Of a stretch of 64,000 nt of DNA, positions 23,999 to 32,518 are shown one piece after another. The position numbers and the translations under genes were made by a program. Where the stretch lies: positions 1 to 64,000 of the forward strand of contig JAEZMD010000012.1 in NCBI GenBank assembly GCA_023435745.1, written 5' to 3'. The DNA is from Bacillota bacterium. GTDB lineage: Bacteria > Bacillota > Clostridia > Acetivibrionales > DTU013. A model generated the notes under the pieces. That model had not been told where the DNA came from. It worked only from the letters and a program-made list of their open reading frames with translations, and did not search any database. Each line of letters opens with the position of its first letter. Within the stretch, counting starts at the first letter, position 1.

Positions 23999-25729
23999 TC
24001 AATACCCCTTCTCCAGCATCCCCTTGGCAATCTCCGCAAAAACCGGCGCGGCCACTTTACCGCCAAGGCGGCCGTTTTCTACGAAAACGGCTACAGAGTA
24101 GCGCGGCTCAGAGGTTGGAAAATAACCTGCGAACCACGCGTGCACCACACCGTCTGAGCCGGTTTCTGCGCTGCCGGTCTTTCCTGCAGCCCCGCCGAAA
24201 TAGCCCATGATCGCCTCTGTTCCGGTGCCGTAGGAGGTTACGGCCTTCATCAGATTACAGATTTTATCGGCAGTGCTTTTTGAGATGACACGATGGCCAT
24301 TATTCTCCCTGATTTCTTTTACGACCTCTCCCTTATTGTCAACGATTGCATCCACGATATTTACACTATTTTTAATCCCGCCATTTGCCACGACAGCCAC
24401 CATATCCGCAACCTGCATCGGGGTGGCAAGCAGCGCGCCCTGGCCGATGGACAGATTGGCGATATCTGCCTGACTGTAATTGACATCCGCGGCAGGAAGA
24501 GCTCCGCCCGCCTCAATGATTCCCTGTTCCGAGATGCCGGTTTTTCTCCCAAGCCCAAATTTGTTGGCCATTTCAATCAGATTCCGATAGCCTACCTTTC
24601 GGCTCAGTTCGATAAAATAAGAATTGCAGGAGAGGGCAAAAGCCCGTTCCATATTAATGTCGCCGTGTCCGCCTTCATAATAGGAGGAACACCGGAATAC
24701 CAGACTGCCGATATCCACGGCGCCGCTGCAGTAATAGTGTTCAGGGTCGCTAAAGTCTTTACGGGCAGTTTGATCCTCAGGATAAAGTTCATTAGTATGG
24801 ACATCGGGATCATTGGGATCGAGCCCGCCGAATGCGTTCCCGTATTCATTTTCAAAAAAGGCCGCCGCATCGATGATTTTAAACACAGATCCCAGATTGT
24901 AGGCTGCGGTCGCTTTGTTGAAAAGCTCCTTACCGTCGCTGTCCAGATAGTTTTCCACGGCGTTCTGGTCAAAATCCGGTCTGCTTGCCATTGAAAGGAT
25001 GTCACCCGTTACCACATCTTCAACCACCACCGCTCCCGAGATGCCATGCCTCTCAATGGCTTCCTCAGTCAGCTTCTGGATTTGGTAGTCCAGCGTCAAT
25101 CGCACATTCAGCTTTTCATCCGCGCTCAGACTTTTAAGCCTGTAGCCAAGTCCCTTGATCGGCTTATTCACTGCATCTGTTATCGTGCCGATTTCAAATA
25201 CGGATTGATTCCGCAATTCATTTTCAAATTTTTTTTCAATCCCGGCCTGCCCCACCTGGTCTCTCTTGTTCAGATAACCGATCACATGCTTTGCCAGTGT
25301 GTTGTCGTTATACCGTTCCAATGATTTCAAAATTGAAACCCAGTCTGTATTCAGCTTAAGGATTTCGTTGCCTCCGGCCTCCTCAGTCTTGAGCAGCAAT
25401 GGCTTGCTCTTTGACGTCAGTCCATTCAGAATCGCCGGATCAATGCCCAGCGCAGTGCAAACCTTCTCTCTTTCACTTTCCGAATCCGGCATGGCTGAAG
25501 GCTTTATAAACGCAGTATAAATTTGATTCCTGTTTGTAAAAGCAATTCCGTTACGGTCAACGATATTGCCGCGCAGCTTTTCAATGCGGGTATTGGACAG
25601 CCTTTGCTCAAACGCCGCCTCTGAGAGAGATTTGGTTGAGAAGAATTGAATTATGGCTACTCTTGCTATCATACCGGCAAATATGACTAGAATAACGCTG
25701 CACAGGATATGGAGCCTTTTGGTTGACAA
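23999..25729 (-). CDS. Class B penicillin-binding protein (transpeptidase)
   Basis: 576 aa. One N-terminal membrane anchor (residues about 7-28), PBP-dimer domain with RGNIVDRNG, then the transpeptidase: SxxK as SVFK within YNLGSVFKII, SxN as SCN, KTG in AAGKTGSAE. TTG start after AAGGGGGTATTTCA. It has the PBP2/SpoVD architecture but no PASTA domains, and cross-links peptidoglycan in elongation or sporulation septum; which one is unclear. It follows the U32 peptidase gene in the same direction. Confidence 0.92.
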   Translation of the reverse strand: MSTKRLHILCSVILVIFAGMIARVAIIQFFSTKSLSEAAFEQRLSNTRIEKLRGNIVDRNGIAFTNRNQIYTAFIKPSAMPDSESEREKVCTALGIDPAILNGLTSKSKPLLLKTEEAGGNEILKLNTDWVSILKSLERYNDNTLAKHVIGYLNKRDQVGQAGIEKKFENELRNQSVFEIGTITDAVNKPIKGLGYRLKSLSADEKLNVRLTLDYQIQKLTEEAIERHGISGAVVVEDVVTGDILSMASRPDFDQNAVENYLDSDGKELFNKATAAYNLGSVFKIIDAAAFFENEYGNAFGGLDPNDPDVHTNELYPEDQTARKDFSDPEHYYCSGAVDIGSLVFRCSSYYEGGHGDINMERAFALSCNSYFIELSRKVGYRNLIEMANKFGLGRKTGISEQGIIEAGGALPAADVNYSQADIANLSIGQGALLATPMQVADMVAVVANGGIKNSVNIVDAIVDNKGEVVKEIRENNGHRVISKSTADKICNLMKAVTSYGTGTEAIMGYFGGAAGKTGSAETGSDGVVHAWFAGYFPTSEPRYSVAVFVENGRLGGKVAAPVFAEIAKGMLEKGY

Positions 25730-25795
25730 TGAAATACCCCCTTCTGCGGTAATAATGACATTCTTGCCGTTGAAGAGGGCGTATATTCATTAAAT

Positions 25796-27106
25796 TTATT
25801 CCGAAGCCTTGCGTCTGAGCATCGTATAAGGCTCGACCGGCTTGTCCACGGGCATGGTTACAGTCATCTGCGGGTGCGGCGCCACCTCGATATCTTCTCC
25901 GTCGGCATTTCTCATTGATCCTGCCTTCTGGAGCCAATAGGGTCCATGAGGGCTTACAACCTCCAAAACCTCACCGGCCGCAAACCGGTTTCTCTGCTCT
26001 ATTGTCGCAATTCCGGAAGCTGCATCATAGGCTGTGACAAGTCCGACAAAATCATACTCCCTGATATAGGAACTGGATTTGTAATTCTGCTCCTTGCCTG
26101 ATGGCTTTCCTAATGAGAAACCTGTTGTATATTCCCGGTGGCTGGCTTTTGACATTTCATCCAACCAGGTATTGTCATATTCATAATTGAGCGGGTCTTT
26201 ATAATAGGCATCCAGAGCTTCCCGATAAGACTTGACAACAGTTGCCACATAATAGGAGCTTTTCATTCTGCCCTCAATTTTCAAGCTGGTAACACCGCTT
26301 TCGATGATGTCCGGCAGATAACTGATCAGGCACAGATCCTTGGAGTTGAATATATAAGTGCCCCGCTCATCTTCGATCACCGGCAGATATTCGCCCGGTC
26401 TCTTTTCCTCAACCAGATGATATTTCCACCTGCAAGGATGGGCACATGCGCCGCGGTTGGCATCCCTGCCTGCCAGGTAATTGCTGAGCAGGCACCTGCC
26501 CGAATAGGAAATGCACATGGCGCCATGGACGAACATCTCAAGCTCAAGGTCCTCCGGCACATTTTCTCTGATCTCCCTTATTTCTGTCATGGAAAGCTCT
26601 CTGGCCAGTACGATCCGTTTCACGCCCTGCCTGTGCCAGAATGCGGCGCTGCGCCAGTTGGTGTTGTTTGCCTGTGTGCTGAGGTGAAGCTCCATCTCAG
26701 GTGCTTCCTGCCGCAGCAGGTCGAATATACCGGCATCTGAGAATATGACCGCATCCACGCCGGCTTGCCTCACCTGCCGTATATATTCCGGCATACTCTC
26801 AAAATCCTCATTGTGAGGAATAATATTCATTGTCAGATAAACCTTTTTCCCGCGGGCATGCGCAAATTCAATGCCCTCCCTCAGCTCTTCGAGTCCGAAG
26901 TTGCCCGCGCCTGCACGAAGACCAAATTCTTCTCCGCCAAGGTATACCGCATCAGCTCCGTAGAGTATAGCCATTTTCAGCTTCTCCGGATTGCCTGCGG
27001 GAGCCAGCAGCTCAACTTTTCCGGCTGTACCCTTTCCGGTTACTCTCTTCCCGGCCGCACCCTTAGAACACGTCTCATTCTTTGCTGTATTTCCTGCTCC
27101 GTTCAT
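25796..27106 (-). CDS. U32 family protein, tRNA U34 hydroxylation (TrhP-like)
   Basis: 436 aa. VELLAPAGNPEKLKMAILYGADAVYLGG (read in parts) opens the TIM-barrel, and the family signature EMFVHGAMCISYSGRCLLSN is followed by GACAHPCRWKY, giving the conserved cysteines. Formerly called peptidase U32; the YrrN/YrrO (TrhP) members make 5-hydroxyuridine at tRNA position 34. The neighbouring methyltransferase gene supports this role. The first 28 residues are a Gly/Lys/Thr-rich extension not typical of the family. GGAG precedes the ATG. Confidence 0.9.
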   Translation of the reverse strand: MNGAGNTAKNETCSKGAAGKRVTGKGTAGKVELLAPAGNPEKLKMAILYGADAVYLGGEEFGLRAGAGNFGLEELREGIEFAHARGKKVYLTMNIIPHNEDFESMPEYIRQVRQAGVDAVIFSDAGIFDLLRQEAPEMELHLSTQANNTNWRSAAFWHRQGVKRIVLARELSMTEIREIRENVPEDLELEMFVHGAMCISYSGRCLLSNYLAGRDANRGACAHPCRWKYHLVEEKRPGEYLPVIEDERGTYIFNSKDLCLISYLPDIIESGVTSLKIEGRMKSSYYVATVVKSYREALDAYYKDPLNYEYDNTWLDEMSKASHREYTTGFSLGKPSGKEQNYKSSSYIREYDFVGLVTAYDAASGIATIEQRNRFAAGEVLEVVSPHGPYWLQKAGSMRNADGEDIEVAPHPQMTVTMPVDKPVEPYTMLRRKASE

Positions 27107-27129
27107 CTGTTTATCTCCGATTCAAATGC

Positions 27130-27783
27130 TTATACATCAGTTTCCAACCGCTTATACGTCAGTGCGACGCCGTCGCCGACCGGCAGTATGCTCGTATCCA
27201 GGGACGGATCGCTGCAAAGGCTGTCCAGATAAGTCCGCATCCTGTTAACGATCGTCCTCTTTCTTCTGGCCACCGGTTCTTCGCCTGCGATCATTCCCTT
27301 ATAAAGCACATTGTCCGACACCAGAATACCTCCGTTTCTCAACATTCTCAGGCATTCCGGCAGAAATTCGGGATATTGGCCTTTTGCCGCGTCCAAAAAA
27401 ATCATGTCATATTGCTTGTCCAGACACATCAGCACCTCTTGCGCATCGCCGGCGATAATACTGATAGTATGCTCCAGGCCTGCTTTTTTAATGTTTTCAC
27501 GGGCTTTGATCAGCATTTCCTCCTGACGCTCAATGGTATCCATCCTGCCCCTGTCCCCCAATACTCCGGCCAGCAGGATAGCTGAATAGCCAATGGCGGT
27601 ACCAATCTCCAGAATACGCACGGGTCGTAGCATTTTTCCGAGCACGATCAGCAGCTGCGCTACCTCCGGGGTGACGATGGGCACGTGATGCTCCGCCGCA
27701 TACTGTTCAAGTTCCCTGAGCAAGCCCTCGCTTCTTCTTAACGTACTTCTGATATACTGACTGATAATGTCCTGATTTGCCAT
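27130..27783 (-). CDS. trmR: O-methyltransferase, TrmR-like (tRNA mo5U34)
   Basis: 217 aa from the ATG at 27783 (MANQDIISQYIRSTLR), after AAAGGGACTCCG; five extra codons starting at TTG were rejected. SAM-binding LEIGTAIGYSAILLA, acidic TIERQEE, and metal-site DMIFLDAAKGQY and SDNVLYKG are typical of class I O-methyltransferases of the YrrM group. TrmR methylates 5-hydroxyuridine in tRNA to 5-methoxyuridine. In Bacillus subtilis the same order mltG-trmR-U32 occurs, which makes the assignment strong. Confidence 0.88.
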   Translation of the reverse strand: MANQDIISQYIRSTLRRSEGLLRELEQYAAEHHVPIVTPEVAQLLIVLGKMLRPVRILEIGTAIGYSAILLAGVLGDRGRMDTIERQEEMLIKARENIKKAGLEHTISIIAGDAQEVLMCLDKQYDMIFLDAAKGQYPEFLPECLRMLRNGGILVSDNVLYKGMIAGEEPVARRKRTIVNRMRTYLDSLCSDPSLDTSILPVGDGVALTYKRLETDV

Positions 27784-27827
27784 CGGAGTCCCTTTCAATC
27801 AAGGGCGCGGGTACCGCGCTGCAAACA

Positions 27828-27854
27828 GAAGGGCTGCTGCTTTTACAGCCCTTC
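27828..27854 (-). terminator. Hairpin between mltG and trmR
   Basis: Perfect 9-bp stem GAAGGGCTG/CAGCCCTTC with a 9-nt loop, 4 bp after the mltG stop. The T tract on the minus strand is weak (CTGTTTG), so it may only attenuate read-through into trmR. Confidence 0.45.
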
Positions 27855-27858
27855 CGCA

Positions 27859-28989
27859 TTATTTCGCCGAATATTTCTTTATATTTGCCTGATGTTCCTT
27901 AAATGTCCTGGCAAATGCATGACTGCCTGCCTCGTCGCCCTTTGCTACATAGTAATAGTAGTTGGTATCGTCAGGGTTGACCGCCGCCTTGATGGATGCT
28001 TCTCCGGGGTTGCAGATGGGTCCGGGAGGAAGCCCTTCGTATAGATAAGTGTTATACGGGTCATCCACCTCAAGGTCCGCGTACAGTACCCTGTCCTTAT
28101 AGGCTCCCGTCTTTTTAAGCATGATATACTGGATCGTCGCGTCCACCTGAAGCTTGCGCAGCGCGGTATCCTTCCCGGTCAGCCTGTTGTACAGCACACC
28201 TGCGATCAGATAGCGGTCGTCAGGATCTTTAGCTTCTCTTTCGATGATGGATGCCATAATGACCACATCATCGAGCGTCATTGTGGCCGGAAGCTCTGCG
28301 ATCATGTCTCTGTATGCCTGCTTGAATTTATTGTCAAAATTGTTCAGCATTTTTGTGATGATCTCCCGATCACTGGCATTGTAGTCATATTCATAAGTAT
28401 CCGGGAAAAGGTACCCCTCAAGCTTGTTGTCTCTTTGCGGCAGATTTTTGAGAAAATCGTAGTCAAACTCCTCTGTATTTGCAGATTTCAGGAATTTCGC
28501 CTTATCCTTTATGATTTTCTTTTCATACAGAATATCCGCAATCTGTGTCAGGGTTTTGCCTTCCGGGATTGTAACCATTCTGGTAGCCGCGTCGGATGAC
28601 AATACCCGCATCATTTCATCATAGCTCAACTCGCTGCTGACAATATGGGTGCCTGACTGATAGGTCCCGTCAAACCCATTGATCTTCGAAAGCAATTTAA
28701 AAATGGTTTCATTTTTGATTAGTCCCATCTCAAACAGCTGCGCGGAAATTTGTGAGGTTGTCGAGCCTCTCTTGATAATGAATTCAACGCCTTCCTTTTC
28801 ATCTACTATGATCGGAACATCCTTGCTGGTATCGGCGTATTTGTCCATGACATAGTTATATGACAGCCTGCCGCTGACATAGGTTACGATGCCGAGTAAT
28901 GCAATAACAAGCAGCCAGATCACCAGTCTTTTCACCCATTTTCTTTTTTTCCTCTTAGGCGCCTGAGTCTGGTTTTTTTGTCTTTCCAT
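27859..28989 (-). CDS. mltG: Endolytic murein transglycosylase MltG
   Basis: 376 aa. Basic N-terminus, one membrane helix (about residues 20-42), LysM-like middle (IIKRGSTTSQISAQLFEMG), then the YceG catalytic domain with ASIIEREA (catalytic Glu), KLEGYLFPDTY, and GLPPGPICNPGEASIKAAVNP (read in parts). It cleaves nascent glycan strands near the membrane and so sets glycan length. Upstream of trmR, as in Bacillus. Confidence 0.95.
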   Translation of the reverse strand: MERQKNQTQAPKRKKRKWVKRLVIWLLVIALLGIVTYVSGRLSYNYVMDKYADTSKDVPIIVDEKEGVEFIIKRGSTTSQISAQLFEMGLIKNETIFKLLSKINGFDGTYQSGTHIVSSELSYDEMMRVLSSDAATRMVTIPEGKTLTQIADILYEKKIIKDKAKFLKSANTEEFDYDFLKNLPQRDNKLEGYLFPDTYEYDYNASDREIITKMLNNFDNKFKQAYRDMIAELPATMTLDDVVIMASIIEREAKDPDDRYLIAGVLYNRLTGKDTALRKLQVDATIQYIMLKKTGAYKDRVLYADLEVDDPYNTYLYEGLPPGPICNPGEASIKAAVNPDDTNYYYYVAKGDEAGSHAFARTFKEHQANIKKYSAK

Positions 28990-29024
28990 TCAATATCCTC
29001 CCGAAACCAAAGTACCAGCGCTCG

Positions 29025-30845
29025 TCACAGTTTGCTTTTTGCCTTTGCTCTGAGCTCTGTATCCAGTATTCTCTTCCTCAGTCTGATATTCTTTGGTGTG
29101 ATCTCAACAAGTTCATCATCCGATATAAACTCCAGTGCCTGTTCCAGGCTCAATATCCTTGGCGGCGTCAATCTGAGCGCCTCATCGGAACCGGATGCCC
29201 TCATATTGGTCACATGCTTTCTTTTACAGACGTTTACAACGATATCTTCGTTCCGTGCATTTTCACCGACAATCATTCCCTCGTATACCTTAATACCTGC
29301 CGGGATAAAGAGGTTTCCTCTCTCTTGGGCATTGTACAGGCCGTAGGTTATGGACTCCCCATCCTCCCACGCCACCAGGGAACCTCTTTGTCTGCTGGAG
29401 ATCTCTCCCTTGTATGGCTCATGACCGTTGAATATATGATTCATGATACCGTTGCCTTTGGTGTCGGTCAAAAACTCAGACCGATAACCGATCAATCCCC
29501 TGGCCGGGATTTTAAACTCCAGCCGCATATATCCTTCCGAGGCGGAGTGCATATTCACCATTTCCGCCTTTCTGACACCGAGCTTTTCCATCACAACACC
29601 CATGAACTCTTCAGGTACATCGATCATCAGCAGCTCGATCGGTTCATATTGAACCTCATCAATCTGCTTCATGATAACCTTGGGTTTTGATACCTGAAAT
29701 TCATACCCCTGTCTCCTCATCGTCTCAATCAGTATGGAAAGGTGCAGCTCGCCTCTTCCCGATACATTAAAGGAATCGGGTGTCTCCGTCTCCTCCACCC
29801 TGAGGCTGACATTTGTCTCAAGCTCCTTGAACAGGCGGTCCCGCAAATGCCTTGAGGTTACATATGTTCCCTCTCTGCCTGCAAGCGGGCTGTTGTTGAC
29901 GGAAAACGTCATATTGATCGTCGGTTCGTCGATATTGACAAACGGCAATGGCTCCGGTGCTTCCACATCGCAAATAGTCTCGCCGATATTGATTTCTCCA
30001 AGGCCTGAAACGGCAACAATATCTCCCAGCGATGCTTCGGTCGCATCCGCTCTTTTGAGACCCTGAAACGTATAAAGCTTGCTGACCTTGGATTGTACCG
30101 TTTTACCGTCCTTCTTGCAGACAACGCATTGCTGTCCCAATCTGATCCTGCCTCTGTCAATCCTGCCTATACCGACTCTGCCTACGTATTCGTCATAATC
30201 AATGTTGGAAACCAGAAGCTGCAGCGGCTTGTCCATGTCGCCCACAGGGGCAGGCACATGCTCTATGATCGCATCGAGCAGCGGTTCCAGATCCTTCCGC
30301 TCGTCTTCCAAATGGAGCACCGCATATCCTTCTCTGGAGGAAGCATAAATTACGGGGAATTCCAACTGGTCATCATCGGCGCCAAGCTCGATGAAAAGCT
30401 CCAGCACCTCGTCAACCACCTCTACCGGTCTGGCTTCAGGCCTGTCGATCTTGTTTACGACGACAATCGGCTTCAAATCAAGCTGCAGCGCCTTCCGGAG
30501 CACAAACCGCGTCTGCGGCATCGGCCCTTCAAAAGCATCCACAAGCAGCAGAACACCATCCACCATTTTCAGCACACGCTCCACTTCACCGCCGAAATCG
30601 GCATGACCGGGCGTATCCACTATATTGATCTTCTTTCCTTTATAACCAACCGCCGTGTTCTTCGCAAGTATTGTTATTCCCCGTTCTCTTTCGAGGTCGT
30701 TGGAGTCCATCACACGTTCCTGAACCTGTTCATTCTCTCTGAAAATACCGCTTTGGCGAAGCATACCATCCACCAGCGTCGTCTTGCCGTGATCGACATG
30801 TGCTATTATCGCAATGTTTCTAATGTCGTCTCTCTTATTAATCAC
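29025..30845 (-). CDS. typA: Ribosome-associated GTPase TypA/BipA
   Basis: 606 aa when started at the GTG at 30845 (residues INKRDDIRNIAIIAHVDHG follow), which has GGAAGGG at 7-nt spacing and gives the usual N-terminus; an ATG seven codons upstream lacks a ribosome binding site. G1 AHVDHGKTT, G2 RGITILAKN, G3 DTPGHADFGGEV, G4 NKID, and the C-terminal GLIGYRSEFLTDTKGNG of TypA. It assists 50S ribosome assembly, notably under stress or cold. Confidence 0.96.
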   Translation of the reverse strand: MINKRDDIRNIAIIAHVDHGKTTLVDGMLRQSGIFRENEQVQERVMDSNDLERERGITILAKNTAVGYKGKKINIVDTPGHADFGGEVERVLKMVDGVLLLVDAFEGPMPQTRFVLRKALQLDLKPIVVVNKIDRPEARPVEVVDEVLELFIELGADDDQLEFPVIYASSREGYAVLHLEDERKDLEPLLDAIIEHVPAPVGDMDKPLQLLVSNIDYDEYVGRVGIGRIDRGRIRLGQQCVVCKKDGKTVQSKVSKLYTFQGLKRADATEASLGDIVAVSGLGEINIGETICDVEAPEPLPFVNIDEPTINMTFSVNNSPLAGREGTYVTSRHLRDRLFKELETNVSLRVEETETPDSFNVSGRGELHLSILIETMRRQGYEFQVSKPKVIMKQIDEVQYEPIELLMIDVPEEFMGVVMEKLGVRKAEMVNMHSASEGYMRLEFKIPARGLIGYRSEFLTDTKGNGIMNHIFNGHEPYKGEISSRQRGSLVAWEDGESITYGLYNAQERGNLFIPAGIKVYEGMIVGENARNEDIVVNVCKRKHVTNMRASGSDEALRLTPPRILSLEQALEFISDDELVEITPKNIRLRKRILDTELRAKAKSKL

Positions 30846-30976
30846 AAATTTTCCCTTCCAGTCCATATAAGCGTCTTAACTATTATATTCGACTATTCAA
30901 TCTGATTTTTTGTTGCAAGTTAGATTTTAAATTATTGTATTTATATTGTCAATCCGGGCATCTGTTCAGACATAAG

Positions 30977-31000
30977 TATTGTACAGACTATTGTACAATA
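30977..31000. promoter_or_regulatory. TATTGTACA repeats upstream of typA
   Basis: TATTGTACA occurs at 30977-30985 and again at 30989-30997, where it is part of a perfect 12-bp palindrome TATTGTACAATA (30989-31000). It lies between the response-regulator stop and typA, 130 bp upstream of the latter. It may be an operator; no regulator can be named. Confidence 0.3.
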
Positions 31001-31009
31001 GGTCGTCTT

Positions 31010-32518
31010 TCACTCATAAGTAGCTGCTGTTTCCCTCAGCATCTCACCGTATCCCACGCCATCAATCAGCTTAAGAAACAGCTCTACAATCTTTTCATCA
31101 AATTGTGTGCCCGCTCCGTTGAGCAACTGCTGACGGGCTTCTTCCAGATTCAACTTCGTCCTGTATAGACGGTCCGACATCATTGCGTCAAATGCATCCG
31201 AAACGGATATGATCCTGGCCAGCAAAGGGATCTCTTCGCCCTTCAGGCCTTCAGGATATCCTGTTCCGTCCACTCTTTCATGATGACATTTGACAACGGG
31301 AACCACATCCTTGAACATGGAGACCGCAGACAATATCCTGGCCCCCTTCAGAGGGTGCTTCTGAATCTCATGCAATTCTTTATCATTGAGCTTGTCTGTT
31401 TTTAATAAAATGTCATCTGCAGTACCTATCTTGCCAATATCATGAAAGATCCCGCTTATCCTCAGCGTTTCCATATCCTGCATAGCTAATCCGGCTGCTT
31501 CCCCTATTTTGACCGCATAATATGCCACCCTGTCGGAATGCCCCCTGGTATAGAAGTCCTTTGCGTCGACCGCCTGCCTGAGCGCTTCTATTGTATCCAT
31601 GTACCTGAGCTTCAGTTGATCATATGTCTTGTTTAGTTCGTCATTTTTCATGTTGACCAGAGAATGAAGAAATGCGTTATTAATGGAGGACGCAGCCTGA
31701 TTGGTATAAATCTCGAGCAGCTTGATGCCTTCATCCAGATTTTTGCTTTCCACATATATCACACCGATAGTCTGATGATATTCATTGATCAGAGGAAATA
31801 TTGCGCCTCCCTCCAGATTCACCCGTTGCCTGGATATGCGTGCAAACCCGATATGCTCCATCAGGCTTGGGCTGAGCATTTCCATGAAATAATTAATCTC
31901 AGCCTTGTATTTGCCGATGCCTTTGAAGATGCTCTTATTTCCGGCAATGATGTCAGTAGTATCATCTACCAGAATAAACGCATTTTCACTGTCCACAAGA
32001 GGCATGATCTCCGACAGAATATCCTCCAGTATCGAATCAATTGGCTGGAGCGAATAGATCTTCGGCACAGCCTGCAATATTTCATTGAGTCCGTCCCTGA
32101 ATTTCTTGATCGTTCTCATCTGTGAGATGGATTTGATGCCCGATTCCACAAGCAGCAGCAATTGGTCAAACCGGTCGCTTTTCTCACAATACCCCTGGAT
32201 GTCCAGCGCCTTGATGGTCTCAAGCGGAGGAGCCAGATCCTTATGTCCTGTGAGAAGAAGAATATATAACTCACTGTTGAATTCCCTGATCGTCTCAACC
32301 ACCTTGTCTCCATGCAGCGGATACATAAGAAAATCCAGAATCATCAGGTCAAAGTGTTCCTTTCTCACTCTTTCAATCGCCTCCACCGGATCAACGATCC
32401 CTGTGAAGTCATAGCCGCTTCGTCGTAATACGACGGAAAGCGAGTCAATGATGCCTATCTCATCGTCTACTACCAGTATTTTGTAATTTGATTGTGCGGT
32501 TTGGGCTCTTTTTCTCAT
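31010..32518 (-). CDS. Response regulator: REC-GAF-HD-GYP
   Basis: 502 aa. Receiver domain with VVDDE and phospho-acceptor Asp in LMILDFLMYPLHG, Lys replaced-region LLLTGHKD; a GAF-like middle (about 150-300); and C-terminal HD-GYP with GIFHDIGKIG and HHERVDGTGYPEGLKG, keeping the metal ligands of active c-di-GMP phosphodiesterases. Immediately downstream of the histidine kinase gene (the stop and start adjoin), so the pair is a two-component system whose output is probably hydrolysis of c-di-GMP or protein contact, not DNA binding. Confidence 0.9.
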   Translation of the reverse strand: MRKRAQTAQSNYKILVVDDEIGIIDSLSVVLRRSGYDFTGIVDPVEAIERVRKEHFDLMILDFLMYPLHGDKVVETIREFNSELYILLLTGHKDLAPPLETIKALDIQGYCEKSDRFDQLLLLVESGIKSISQMRTIKKFRDGLNEILQAVPKIYSLQPIDSILEDILSEIMPLVDSENAFILVDDTTDIIAGNKSIFKGIGKYKAEINYFMEMLSPSLMEHIGFARISRQRVNLEGGAIFPLINEYHQTIGVIYVESKNLDEGIKLLEIYTNQAASSINNAFLHSLVNMKNDELNKTYDQLKLRYMDTIEALRQAVDAKDFYTRGHSDRVAYYAVKIGEAAGLAMQDMETLRISGIFHDIGKIGTADDILLKTDKLNDKELHEIQKHPLKGARILSAVSMFKDVVPVVKCHHERVDGTGYPEGLKGEEIPLLARIISVSDAFDAMMSDRLYRTKLNLEEARQQLLNGAGTQFDEKIVELFLKLIDGVGYGEMLRETAATYE

